Assembly: GCA_004295565.1 (NCBI GenBank)
Contig: AP019416.1
Span: 124,001 to 188,000, forward strand
Origin: Vreelandella olivaria
GTDB taxonomy: Bacteria > Pseudomonadota > Gammaproteobacteria > Pseudomonadales > Halomonadaceae
Direction: 5' to 3'
Length of the DNA: 64,000 nucleotides
Notes under the pieces: model-generated
What the model saw: the letters and a program-made list of their open reading frames with translations, nothing else
Database searches by the model: none
What the model was told of the DNA's origin: nothing
Translations under genes and position numbers: made by a program
Shown here: positions 9,224 through 18,456 of the stretch, piece after piece
Layout of the letters: every line of letters starts with the position of its first letter
How positions within the stretch are numbered: position 1 is the first letter of the stretch

Positions 9224-10281
9224 TTATCGAACCGACCGGCCTATTAGTGCCTCTCCCAAGCGGTGGCCGGATAACCAGGCATCCTCGACACGGCCACCGC
9301 GAAAACTGTCGCCGCACAGGGCCAAACCATTCGCACTGTATAAGTAATCATACTCGCAAGGGGTTGTTGGCTGCGCATAGCGCCAACGATGCGCGCCCAT
9401 TTCTATTAGCTTGGGGAACGTGGCGGCAGTGAGGAAAGTACGCTTGAAAGCGGTGAGTAGTTGTTCTGCCACCCACTCGGCGGGCTGCTCTAATTGGGCT
9501 TCGCTCCAATCGAGTTGCGCTAGTAGGCTGACACTCTCCGGCTGTGTTTCTCGACCCGGTTTCGTTTGATTGCGGGATACTATATTAAGCATCGGGTGGT
9601 CTAGCCGCGCCATCTGCCAGCCTGGCGTAACACCGGGTATGAGGGGGAGCGGCCCTTCAAATATCGCCCATCCCGCCCAACAGGCTCGCTGTTCTCGGGT
9701 GACACACACTGCTGTCAAAGCGTCGTCCCAGGGTTGGATCAGCGCATGGGCTTGGGGAGGCGGGGCGCTAATCACGATCTGGCCATAAGGCCCATAGTGA
9801 GCTCCGTCAGCATCTACCAGTCGCCACCCGGCGGGCGAGTGCTCAAGCGCTACGATGGGTGTGCCGGTATGCAGCTCGGCATTGGGCATGGCCGTTAGCG
9901 AATCAGCCATATGCCGCGTCAAAGCGCTCATTCTGGGCGCCCCGGTGTAGCGTTTTTGGCCATCATCGTGCGCCTGCCAGCCCCGTGAACTAGCCTGATA
10001 GGTACGGGCGGCCAGGCGGCTATGCAGTCAGCCGCAAGCCACTCATCGACGGCGTGTTGAAAATCCGCATCGCGCACGCTAAACGCCTGAGCGCCTAAAT
10101 CAAGTGCCGTGCCAGGTCTGCGTTTACTCGACATACGACCGCCGGGGCCTCGGGCTTTATCAAAGAGCGTGACGCTGGCGCCGCTACTGGCCAGTACCTG
10201 CCCGCAGGCAAGTCCCGCAATGCCCGCGCCGATGATAGCAACCGAGTGGTGGGCAGGAAGCGGCGGTAGCGGTTTGGTCAT
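9224..10281 (-). CDS. Renalase-like NAD/FAD-dependent oxidoreductase (frameshifted)
   Basis: Flavoprotein of the COG3380/renalase-like family, about 352 aa. The N-terminus has SVAIIGAGIAGLACG and a F-D-K-A-R-G-P-G-G-R-M-S region, the FAD-binding hallmark of this family. The C-terminus reads NGLALCGDSFRGGRVEDAWLSG, the conserved terminal FAD contact. One frameshift near 10012 is fixed by one base in a CCGCC tract. I choose ATG 10281 (MTKPLPPL) over a TTG at 10293. No good ribosome binding site is visible. A MerR-type promoter sits about 55-80 bp upstream, so co-regulation with the photolyase operon is likely. Substrate is unknown. Confidence 0.8.
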
Positions 10282-10330
10282 GAGCACTCGCAACGTGTAA
10301 AAAAGCTCGAATTAATCTTTATTGAGGTGC

Positions 10331-10361
10331 ATTGTAGCAGTTTTGTATAAATATCGTACAA
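10331..10361 (-). promoter_or_regulatory. MerR-type promoter with 19-bp spacer and dyad
   Basis: On the minus strand a -35 TTGTAC (10361-10356) and -10 TACAAT (10336-10331) are separated by exactly 19 bp, the long spacer typical of MerR-activated promoters. The dyad TTGTATAAATATCGTACAA (10343-10361 on the plus strand) overlaps the -35 and spacer. It would drive the renalase-like gene. Confidence 0.68.
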
Positions 10362-10407
10362 TTTAGTCGCTGTTTTCTTATCTAGTCTTCCTCTTTTCAA
10401 GCATGCA

Positions 10408-10492
10408 ACTATAAACCGTTATAAATAGAGCAGTTATAAGAGAGTCGTTATAAGAGAGCAGTTATAAAGCGCAGTGATTAAAGCAGTTATAA
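10408..10492 (+). repeat. Short tandem array of GTTATAA units upstream of the epimerase gene
   Basis: Copies of GTTATAA start at 10418, 10433, 10447, 10461 and 10486, with degenerate copies at about 10408 (ACTATAA) and 10474 (GTGATTAA). Spacing is mostly 14-15 bp. The array fills the spacer between the MerR-type promoter and the epimerase start. No protein-coding sense is apparent. Confidence 0.7.
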
Positions 10493-10544
10493 ACAGTGCC
10501 GCCATGAAGGCATGCCACGATGTCACCCAACAGGAGCAAACCCC

Positions 10545-11441
10545 ATGCGCGTATTAATCACCGGAGGCAGCGGCTTTGTCGGCCAGCGACTATGCCGACA
10601 GTTAGTTGAACAGGGCCATGAGGTGCAGGTGGTCTCCCGCTCGCCTCATCAGGTGCGGGATCGTTTGCCGAGCAATTGCGATATTCGCGATAGCGCCCAG
10701 GCGTTTATTGAATCGCCGCCGGACGCCTTGGTTAACCTGGCCGGTGAGCCGATTGCTGCCAAGCGCTGGAGCGATGAGCAGAAAGCCAAGCTGATTAACT
10801 CCCGGGTAGCGGCAACTGAACAGCTGGTGGCGCTTTGCGAGCAGTTGAAAGCTAACGGCCAGCCGCTGCCGAAGGTGGTGGTGTCGGGTTCAGCGATGGG
10901 GTACTACGGGGCCCAAGGCAAGCGCGTGGTGACGGAGGAGACCATGCCCAACGATGAGTTTGCTCATCGGCTGTGCAAGTAGGAGGCCGCTGCCAAACCT
11001 ATTGAGGCCATGGGCGTGCGGCTGGCAATCGTGCGCATTGGATTGGTGCTGGAGGCGGTGGCGGCAGCCTGGAGAAGATGCTGCCGCCATTTAAGCTGGG
11101 GTTAGGGGACGCTTTGGCAGCGGCGAGCAGTTTATGCCGTGGATTCACCGCGACGATTTAGTCGCGGCGATCCTGTTTCTTATCGATCAAGAGGGATTGA
11201 GCGGCGCCTTCAATGGCAGCGCTCCGCACCCGGTGACCAATGCCACCTTTACCAAAACCCTGGCCAGTCATCTCAACCGCCCGGCCATTTTCCCAGTGCC
11301 CGCCTTTGTATTAAAAGCGGGCTTTGGCGAAATGTCGCGGCTGCTGCTGACCGGGTAGATATGCGCCCCGCGCGCCTGGAAGAGGCAGGATTTAGCTTCC
11401 AATATCCTACTCTAGACAAGGCGCTTGAGGCGATTCTTTAG
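10545..11441 (+). CDS. YfcH-type (TIGR01777) NAD-dependent epimerase/oxidoreductase, interrupted
   Basis: Begins MRVLITGGSGFVGQRLCRQL, an extended-SDR nucleotide-binding motif. It also carries SGSAMGYYG, FMPWIHRDDLV and AFNGSAPHPVTN, all diagnostic of the YfcH/TIGR01777 family. Start ATG 10545 follows AGGAG. Three frameshifts (near 11053, 11109 and 11355, all in G runs) and one in-frame TAG at 10979-10981 interrupt it. The TAG sits where the family has a conserved Trp (K-W-E), so TGG to TAG is the simplest reading. The function of YfcH proteins is poorly defined. The gene is often linked to photolyase or MerR-type light regulons in Proteobacteria, which fits here. Confidence 0.83.
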
Positions 11442-11460
11442 CTATTAGCGAGCCCAACTT

Positions 11461-11612
11461 GCGGCGGCGTTAGGGTAAAGCGGGGGTCTTTCGCCATGGC
11501 CGGAAAATGTTCCCAACAATTCCGGCATTTCCGCCATCCATGGCGGTCAGATGGCGAAAGTAGCGCCCAGGGACGGGTTTACAGCGCCCCCGCGGCACCC
11601 TAACGCCGCCGC
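11461..11612. repeat. Nested-palindrome intergenic element with 16-bp terminal inverted repeats
   Basis: A 152-bp element between two converging genes. The left end GCGGCGGCGTTAGGGT (11461-11476) is perfectly inverted at 11597-11612. Inside, CTTTCGCCAT (11488-11497) pairs with ATGGCGAAAG (11551-11560). Further inner palindromes include CCGGAA/TTCCGG and CCGCCAT/ATGGCGG. No open frame is present. It looks like a repetitive extragenic or MITE-like element; a transposase was not seen. Confidence 0.78.
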
Positions 11613-11632
11613 TGTGCCGTTTACTTTAGCGA

Positions 11633-14577
11633 CTAGCGGTCAGCATCAACGGTGATAATCACCCGTACTGAGTCAAGCCGCAGGCGGGTGTTCTCAATCG
11701 CTTCACTAAGCGCCTGGCGCTCATCTTTTAACGCGTCGATTTCGGCGCTGCGTACCGCTGGGTTGTGCTCGGCAAGTGCCGTTAAGCGGGCAATCTCGGC
11801 ATCCAGTTGGGCGCGCATGCGCGCTTCGGCGTTTTCGAGGATGCTGGGCAGCTGGCGCTCGGCTTCGCCTTCACCCTGGGTCAGCAGTTCACGCAACTGG
11901 TCGTGACGGCTCTTAATCAAATCCCGCGCCAGCGACTTGTTAACCTTCTGCAGGTTCTTGCCCAAGCCGGTAAAGGAGATCTTGCTGGTCAGGTTGGCGC
12001 CTGATTCATCCAGCAGCAGGCGCACCGCGGTGGGCGGCAAAAAGCGGTTAAGGTGCAGCTTCTTGGGTGCCGGGCAGTGGGTGCGGAACACCAGCTCGGC
12101 CATCAATCGGCCGCTGGGAATGGCGTCGTGACGCAGCAGGGCGAGCGCCGAGTTACCCATGGTGCCATCCAGCACGCGGCCCATCATTTCCCGCAGCAGT
12201 GGGTGCTCCCAGGAGAGTCGCTGGACATCGTCACGGGCCAGCGCCTGGGCGCGGCTGTAGGTGGCGGTAAAGCCCTCTTCGCCTTTGACCAGCCCGGGCA
12301 GGCCGTCGAGCATATGTTGGCTGGGCTGCAGGTGCATTAAGCCCTTGCCAATCTCCTGGCTATCCACGCCGAAAATATCCAGCGCCCGCTCAAGGTAGCG
12401 CGGCAATGCGGCGTCTTCGTCAAGTTCGCGCACGGCGTCGATGACCTGCTGAGCGCGGGCGGGGCGGCAGGCGTTGAGCTCCAGCAGCCGGTTGCGGCCC
12501 GCATCGTGTTCTGCCAGCTTGGCGCTAAACATCGTGCGGGTTTCGGCGATAATTTCCTCAAGTGCCTCATCATCCAGCAAGGCGTCAGCCAAGGCGTCGC
12601 CAAAGGCATCAAACAGCTCGTTGCCGACCCCATGCGGGGCGCTGAACGCATCCATCCCTTCGTGGTACCAGCGCAGCAGGCGCTCGCCGGGGCTGCCTTC
12701 GAAGGTGGGAATATGCAGCTCAATGGCGTGGCGCTGACCGATGCGATCCAGGCGGCCGATGCGCTGTTCGAGCTGATCCGGATGCTGGGGCATATCGAAC
12801 ATCACCAGGTGACGGCAGAACTGGAAGTTGCGCCCCTCTGAGCCAATTTCCGAGCAGACCAGCACCTGTACGCCTTCGTCCTCATCGGCAAACGCCGCCG
12901 CCGCACGGTCACGTTCGATCAGCGAGAGATCTTCGTGGAACACCGGCGCATGATAGCCGCCCAGCACTCGTAGCCCTTCAGCAAGGCCTTCGGCGGTTTC
13001 CCGGTGGTGGGCAATGACCAGCACTTTCTCGTTGGCGAAGCCGCTCTCGCTGTCGTCGCTGAGCTTTTCCAGCAGCCAGTTGACCCGCGGGTCAATGTGC
13101 CACCACTCTTCGCCGTTGAGCGGGTCATCTTTAAGCTCACGGTAGGCCGCATCGGGATAGATCAGCACGTCGGGGTGATCCATGCCGGTTTCGATCAGCA
13201 GCTCATCGAGGTAGTCGTCGTCGCGCTCCAGGCGGCGCACTACCCGGCGGTAGGCCGAAGGTAGCGCCAGCGGGGCTAAATTTAAACGCCGCTCGGGGAA
13301 GCCCCCACGTGGCGGCGGCTGTTGCGGAACATTACCCGGCCTGTGCCGTGGCGATCCAGCAGTGCTTCGCTTAGCTGGGCGCGGGCAGTATCCTGCTGCT
13401 CTTTACTCGCTTCCTCGTTGCATAGCGTGGCCAGCAGCGCCTGGCTGTCGCGGTCATCGGCCACCGCGGAGACGTGGGCGCGAGCGCTGGGCTCGTCCGG
13501 TAGGGCCTCCAGGGCATCAATGGCGCGGGCCACTTCGGTGTAGTGGCTCTCTTCGGCTTTGAAGCGCTCAAGGTCGTGATAACGCTCGCTATCCAGCAGC
13601 CGCAGGCGGGCAAAGTGGCTCTTGATGCCCATCTGTTCGGGGGTGGCGGTGAGCAGCAGCAGGCCGGGAATCACCGCCGAAAGCTGTTCGACGCACCGGT
13701 AGCCGGGGCCGCTGCCCTCTTCGCTCCAGTCGAGGTGGTGCGCTTCGTCCACAATCAGCAGGTCGAACTGGCTGGCCAGCGCCTGCTCCTGACGCTGGGG
13801 ATTGGCAAACAGCCAGCCCTGGCTGGCTAACACCAATTGGGCGCTCTCAAAGGGGTTGTAACTGCCGTGGGCCTGGCTTTGGGTTTCATCTAACAGCGTG
13901 ACGTTAAGCGAGAAGCGCCGCAGCAGCTCGACCAGCCACTGGTGGGTGAGGCTGTCGGGTACCAGAATCAGTGCTCGCTCCACGCGGCCATTGAGCAGCA
14001 GACGGTGCAGAATCAGCCCGGCTTCAATGGTTTTACCCAAGCCGACTTCATCTGCTAGCAACACGCGTGGGGCGTGGCGACTAGCGACTTCGTTGGCAAT
14101 GTAGAGCTGGTGGGGAATCAGATCGATGCGCGGCCCGGAGAAGCCCAGGGCGCTGTGCTGCTCAATACGCTGATAGTGGTGCAGGGTGCGAAAGCGCAAG
14201 TCAAACCAGTCGTTGCGATCGACCTGGCCGGTCAGCAGGCGGTCGCGGGCCTGATCGAACTGCATGGTGTCGGCGAGTTTGGCCTCGGGCAGTTCACGCA
14301 GATTGCCTTGCTTGTCTTCACCGATATAGGTGATCAGGCCATCCGACTCTTTGCTGTCATCGACGACGATCTGCCAGCCGTCGGCGGAGAGTACGCGGTC
14401 GCCACTGCCGAACATAACGCGGGTAAGCGGGGCCTGGCGGGTGTTGTAGGTACGGGTTTCCTGACTGGCACTGAACAAAATGGTAACGCTACGGGCGTCG
14501 CAGTTAAGCACGGTGCCGAGCCCAAGCTCAGCTTCGCCGTCGCTAATCCAGCGTTGGCCGGGAGAAAAATCGCTCAT
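11633..14577 (-). CDS. rapA: RNA polymerase-associated ATPase RapA (frameshifted)
   Basis: SWI2/SNF2-family translocase of about 981 aa that recycles stalled RNA polymerase. The Walker A region reads LLADEVGLGKTIEAG; the DEAH box is DEAHHL; motif III is LLTATP. The C-terminal helicase half contains CSEIGSEGRNFQF and QLEQRIGRLDRIGQ. Start MSDFSPGQRWISDGEAELGLG (14577) matches RapA orthologues; upstream in-frame codons do not. One frameshift near 13305 is a missing G in a run of five, restoring HVGGFPERRLNLAPLALP. It converges on the epimerase gene across the palindromic element. No other function is likely. Confidence 0.93.
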
Positions 14578-14690
14578 GATGCCTCGGGGGAGTCTGCAAA
14601 ACGGGTCGTATGCCACCGGTAGTGAGCACCGGCGGCAACAGGGCGGGGGATTCTAACGCAAAGCAGCGGGGGGATTAAGGTGTATCGGCA

Positions 14691-15493
14691 TCAATCTTGT
14701 AACCAGCGATCCAGCTGGGCGCGAGTAAGCTCGCCAACGTGGACATCCAGGGTGTTCCCCTGGCCGTCGAACAGCACGGTGGTGGGCAATCCCGGTGCTT
14801 GAAAAAGCGCCATCAGCTGCTGGCTGGGGTCACGTAGGGCGTAGCGGAATTCAAGCTGCTGCTCATCCAAATAGCGCACCATGGGTAGCAGGTCTTCACC
14901 CTGATTGGCGACCACTACGCTAACGCCGTCGCGCTGTGCGGCCTCTTCAAGCAGCGGCATTTCACGCAGGCAGGGGGGCACCACGTGGCCCACAGGTTGA
15001 CGATAATCAGGTCAGCCTCTTCGCTAAGCGACGCCAGAGGCACTTGATTCCCCCTCTATATCCTCAAGGGTGACCTCCGGTAGGGAGTCAACCGCAAAGT
15101 CATTGCCCAGTGGGGCCAGAGTGACCAGTACCAGCCACAGGCTTGAGGCGGCGACCAGCATGGCCATGGCGCCACCCATGGCTAATAGCCGCGCGCGCAG
15201 CGTCCAGGCCGTCCATACCAAGCCAGCGGCCATTCCCCATAGGCCCTGGTAGCCGGGTTGCCAGACCTTGAGTGCTTCCAGCGGGGCGGTGCTATAGCTA
15301 TCCAGGTTGAGCATAATATGGCCGGCCCGCGCGCCGACTAGCCAAACAATGATAAGTCCGGTAAACCAGCGCTGTTGAGCCGGGCGGGCAGACCTAATAA
15401 AAGCCGCGCGCAGAGTAGCAGTAGCAGCGCGCAGCCAACCGCGTAAAGGCGTGGTAGCGAAATCAGTAGTGGGCCGAGAGCGATGGCATTCAT
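14691..15493 (-). CDS. TlpA-like thiol-disulfide reductase with N-terminal membrane region (frameshifted)
   Basis: Repaired protein of about 267 aa. The N-terminal half (MNAIALGPLLISLPRLYAVG onward) holds several membrane segments, distantly like prolipoprotein diacylglyceryl transferase. The C-terminal half is a TlpA/thioredoxin domain beginning PEVTLEDIEG and LWATWCPPC. The active-site pair is encoded by a 7-C run that has lost one C in this sequence (near 14968). Other breaks lie near 15380 and 15045. The late cis-Pro loop is GLPTTVLFD. It should act in periplasmic disulfide exchange, for example in cytochrome maturation; the partner is unknown. Confidence 0.82.
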
Positions 15494-15595
15494 GGATTTC
15501 CAGTTCAGTTTTTAATTCAAGTTTACACTTAAGCAAGCCGTGAAGCAGGTACACTGGAAGACCATATCACGCGAGCTGAAAATTACGGAGACGTT

Positions 15596-15842
15596 ATGCC
15601 CCCACCCGCTTTCGATAAAGCTGCGCGCGCTAGCGATCGGCTCCCAAGCGATTGGCTTAATACTGATTATTACCCTGGAAACGGTCATGGGGGACGGTGC
15701 ACGCCCCTGGCAGGGCGTGGTGTTGGCCGCCATGCTGGTCACCGCGTTAACGATTGCGCTGGTGCGGCTTTATCGACGCAAACGCCTTCAAAAGCAGCTT
15801 GCTGAACGCAGGCGATATCTTGAGGAAGGCGACGAGCGTTAG
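15596..15842 (+). CDS. Small hypothetical membrane protein (possible frameshift at start)
   Basis: GGAG lies five bases before ATG 15596. The ATG frame soon diverges from a longer frame that encodes a membrane helix pair (ALAIGSQAIGLILIITLE; VVLAAMLVTALTIALVRLY) and a basic, charged tail ending LEEGDER. An error in the CCCCC run right after the start would join them. An alternative GTG start at 15540 is in the longer frame but has no clear ribosome binding site. About 80 aa, two transmembrane helices, no family recognised. It diverges from the TlpA-like gene. Confidence 0.5.
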
Positions 15843-15960
15843 AAAGCGTTGCTTGTGTTTTTGCCGTTCCAGTTCCAGATTAATAGCAGCCTTAACGATT
15901 AAACGCTGAGGCACATTCAAAAAATGCACAAACCTTATCTCACTGGGAGCGACCAATAAC

Positions 15961-17169
15961 ATGATCAATAAACGCGCATTAGCCACCGCTGTGGCGGCCT
16001 CAACCCTGGCAATGACCGGGTTCGCACAGGCAGAGGTCAAAGTTGGCTTCTTGGGCGGTTTTACTGGGGGAATTGAGAGTTTAACTCCACCGATTTTTGA
16101 AGGGGCGCAGTTAGCCGTTGAGCAGATCAATGAGCAGGGCGGGATTTTAGACGGTCAAACCTTGGTCATGCCGTCGGGCGATACCACCTGTTCCGATGCC
16201 TCGGCGGCCTCGAACGCCGCCGACCGCATGGTCAACTCGGAAAATGTCACTGCGATCGTCGGTGCGCTGTGTACCGGTGCGACCATTGCTGCGGCTAATA
16301 ATGCGGCCATCCCCGGTGGTGTGTTGATGGTATCGCCTGCCTCTACTGCCCCCGCGGTATCGGAGCTGGACGATAATGATCTGGTCTTCCGTACCGTGCC
16401 GTCGGATGCTTTTCAGGGGGAGATCCTTGCCAAGCTGCTGCTTGAAAAAGGTATCGACGCTGTGGCGGTCACTTACGTCAACAACGATTATGGTCAGGGG
16501 CTTTCAGACGCCTTTAGCGCTGCTTTTGAAGCCGGCGGTGGTGAGATTGCCGAAAACCTTGCCCACGAAGATAACCGCGCGGATTATCGCTCTGAGCTAG
16601 GCTCACTGTCAGCCAGTGGTGTGGATACTCTCGTCGTGCTGGCCTACGCCGACACCTCGGGTCAGACCGTGCTGCGCCAAGCCTATGAAAGCGGCATGTT
16701 TACCCAGTACGTTGGCGCTGACGGTATGGTGGGCGATAGCCTGATTAATGCCATCGGTGCAGACGTGTTGGATGGCATGATCGCCACCCGCCCTGGCAGC
16801 CCAGACCTGCCCGGTACCGATATTTTTATTGAAGCCGCCGAAGCTGCTGATCTAGACCCCAGCGCTGTGTTTGCTGCCCAGGCGTACGATGCCGCTTTCC
16901 TGATCGCGCTGGCGATTGAACAGAACGGCAGCGCCGAGCGCGAAGGACTTTCAGAAGCCCTGCGCAGCGTTTCCAGTGCCCCTGGCGAAGTGATTCTGCC
17001 CGGCGAATGGGAGAAGGCGGTCGAGCTGATTGCCGCAGGCACCGAGATCAACTACGAAGGCGCTTCCGGTTCGCATGAGTTTGATGACAACGGCGATGTG
17101 CCCGGCGTGGTGGTCGAGATGGCTGTAGAAGACGGCACCTTTACCAGTAAAGGTCAGGTTGATCTTTAA
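15961..17169 (+). CDS. Branched-chain amino-acid type ABC transporter substrate-binding protein
   Basis: Intact 402-aa periplasmic binding protein of the LivJ/LivK (Peripla_BP_6) family. A Sec signal peptide with basic N-terminus and cleavage site AQA at residues 22-24 is followed by EVKVGFLGGFTGGIESLTPP. Typical family segments follow: GAQLAVEQINEQGGILDG, GALCTGATIAAANNAAIPGG and YVNNDYGQGLSDAF. It binds the ligand and delivers it to a LivHM-type permease. The likely partners are the permease and ATPase genes at 20962-24863, on the other strand and separated by three unrelated genes. The ligand could be an amino acid, amide or aromatic acid; sequence alone does not decide. A terminator follows. 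Confidence 0.9.
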   Translation: MINKRALATAVAASTLAMTGFAQAEVKVGFLGGFTGGIESLTPPIFEGAQLAVEQINEQGGILDGQTLVMPSGDTTCSDASAASNAADRMVNSENVTAIVGALCTGATIAAANNAAIPGGVLMVSPASTAPAVSELDDNDLVFRTVPSDAFQGEILAKLLLEKGIDAVAVTYVNNDYGQGLSDAFSAAFEAGGGEIAENLAHEDNRADYRSELGSLSASGVDTLVVLAYADTSGQTVLRQAYESGMFTQYVGADGMVGDSLINAIGADVLDGMIATRPGSPDLPGTDIFIEAAEAADLDPSAVFAAQAYDAAFLIALAIEQNGSAEREGLSEALRSVSSAPGEVILPGEWEKAVELIAAGTEINYEGASGSHEFDDNGDVPGVVVEMAVEDGTFTSKGQVDL

Positions 17170-17179
17170 GAGAAAAATG

Positions 17180-17208
17180 CCCTTAGTTCAATTAGCTTGA
17201 GCTAAGGG
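17180..17208 (+). other. Hairpin just after the binding-protein gene
   Basis: CCCTTAG (17180-17186) pairs with CTAAGGG (17202-17208), only 11 bp after the stop codon. No long U tract follows. It may protect the 3' end of the mRNA or act as an early weak terminator before the stronger one at 17242. Confidence 0.5.
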
Positions 17209-17241
17209 TTATTCTGGCCGACTAGTGGCTCTAAACACATC

Positions 17242-17273
17242 AATGCCCGACTTTTTCAAGCCGGGCATTTTTT
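17242..17273 (+). terminator. Rho-independent terminator after the binding-protein gene
   Basis: AATGCCCG (17242-17249) pairs with CGGGCATT (17262-17269) and runs into six T residues. This isolates the binding-protein transcript from the Fic gene downstream. Confidence 0.85.
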
Positions 17274-17399
17274 GCGCAATTGAGATGTAGTGTGGACTGG
17301 TGAAATGGAACATTAGCAGATTCCCCTTAATCTTCCCTGCAATTCCACTTGTGATAGGATCGCGCTAAATCCTAAATGTGTTGGGGGATGCTTAAACCC

Positions 17400-18379
17400 A
17401 TGAGTTATAAACCCCGTTTACCATTACCGCCGATATTCTCAACCTGGTCGCAGAAATCAGCGAGCAGGTGGGCAGACTGAACGCTAATGTACTGAATGCT
17501 TCGCCCCAGTTGCGCAAGCAAAACCGCATCAAAACCATCACCGGAACGTTGGCGATTGAAGGTAATACCCTGACCGAAGAGCAGGTCACCGCGATTGTGG
17601 ACGGCCAGCACGTGATGGGAAGTGTACGCGAGTTGGCTGAAGTCAAAGGGGCGATCCAGGCTTACGATGCCTTACCTAAGCTGCAACCTAATAGCATCGA
17701 TGACTTACTCACCGCCCATGGCTTGATGATGTCGGGAATTCTGGTGAATGCTGGCGAGTTTCGGCATAAAGCGGTGGGCATACACAAAGGGGATGTAGTG
17801 CATCATGTGGCGCCACCTGCCCACCAGGTATCGGGGCTAATGGCAGATTTATCCCATTGGCTAAAACAAGCTAAAGATCATCCTTTAATTACCAGCAGTG
17901 TTTTTCATTACGAGTTTGAATTTATCCATCCTTTTAGCGATGGCAATGGCCGTATGGGGCGTTTGTGGCAAACGCTGATTTTGTCGCAATGGCATCCGCT
18001 GTTTTTATCGTTGCCGTTGGAAAGTGTTATCAAAGACAACCAGCAGCGCTATTACCAGGCGCTTGAACAAGCTGACCAGCAAGCCGAGAGCACGCCCTTT
18101 ATTCATTTCATGTTATCGGTCATAGCTCAGACACTAGTACAAAACGCCCCTGTAAATGTCCCTGTAAACGCCCCTGTAAATGTCTCTGGGCTAAAAACAC
18201 CTGAAGCGATCATGGCGTTAATTCAACACAATCCTGAACTTACTCGCCAGCAAATAGCCGATACCATAGGGAAAGACATACGCACTATTGGCCGCGCGAT
18301 GGCCAAGTTACAGCAAGCGGGCAGGTTGAAAAGAGTAGGATCAGATAAGTCTGGCTATTGGGAGGTTATCAATGAGTGA
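17400..18379 (+). CDS. Fic-domain AMP-transferase with winged-helix C-terminus (frameshifted near start)
   Basis: About 326 aa. The Fic motif HPFSDGNGRMGR (from 17927) holds the catalytic His and the phosphate-binding GNGR. An inhibitory-helix motif TLAIEG (17546-17563, S/T-x-x-x-E-G) lies N-terminal, so this is a class II self-inhibited Fic protein and needs no antitoxin gene; none is seen. The C-terminus has a PVN-rich linker encoded by near-identical 18-bp units (18145-18190) and a winged helix (RQQIADTIGKDIRTIGRAM). Start ATG 17400 requires one extra C at the CCCC run (MSYKPPFTITADILNL). Targets are unknown; such proteins usually AMPylate Ser, Thr or Tyr hydroxyls. Confidence 0.87.
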
Positions 18380-18409
18380 ACGCACAACCAGCGCCATGCC
18401 TGGCGCTGC

Positions 18410-18434
18410 AAAAAAAGCTCGCCAGTCGGCGAGC
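18410..18434 (-). terminator. Rho-independent terminator of the hsp20 gene
   Basis: On the minus strand GCTCGCC (18434-18428) and GGCGAGC (18423-18417) enclose a 4-nt loop and are followed by seven T residues. A second hairpin, AGCGCC/GGCGCT at about 18390-18407, lies next to it. Confidence 0.85.
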
Positions 18435-18456
18435 CCCATAACGTCAGCAACCACTT

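Noticed and set aside
10408-10492. CRISPR array or plasmid-type replication iterons
   Set aside because: Units are only 7 bp with 14-15 bp spacing and no spacers; no cas or rep gene is nearby.
1430-15493. Genuine pseudogene formation across the photolyase island and neighbours
   Set aside because: The same error type and density occur in essential ribosomal genes, so decay cannot be inferred here.
18145-18190. Repeat element inside the Fic gene
   Set aside because: It is in frame and encodes a PVN linker, so it is a protein repeat, not a mobile element.
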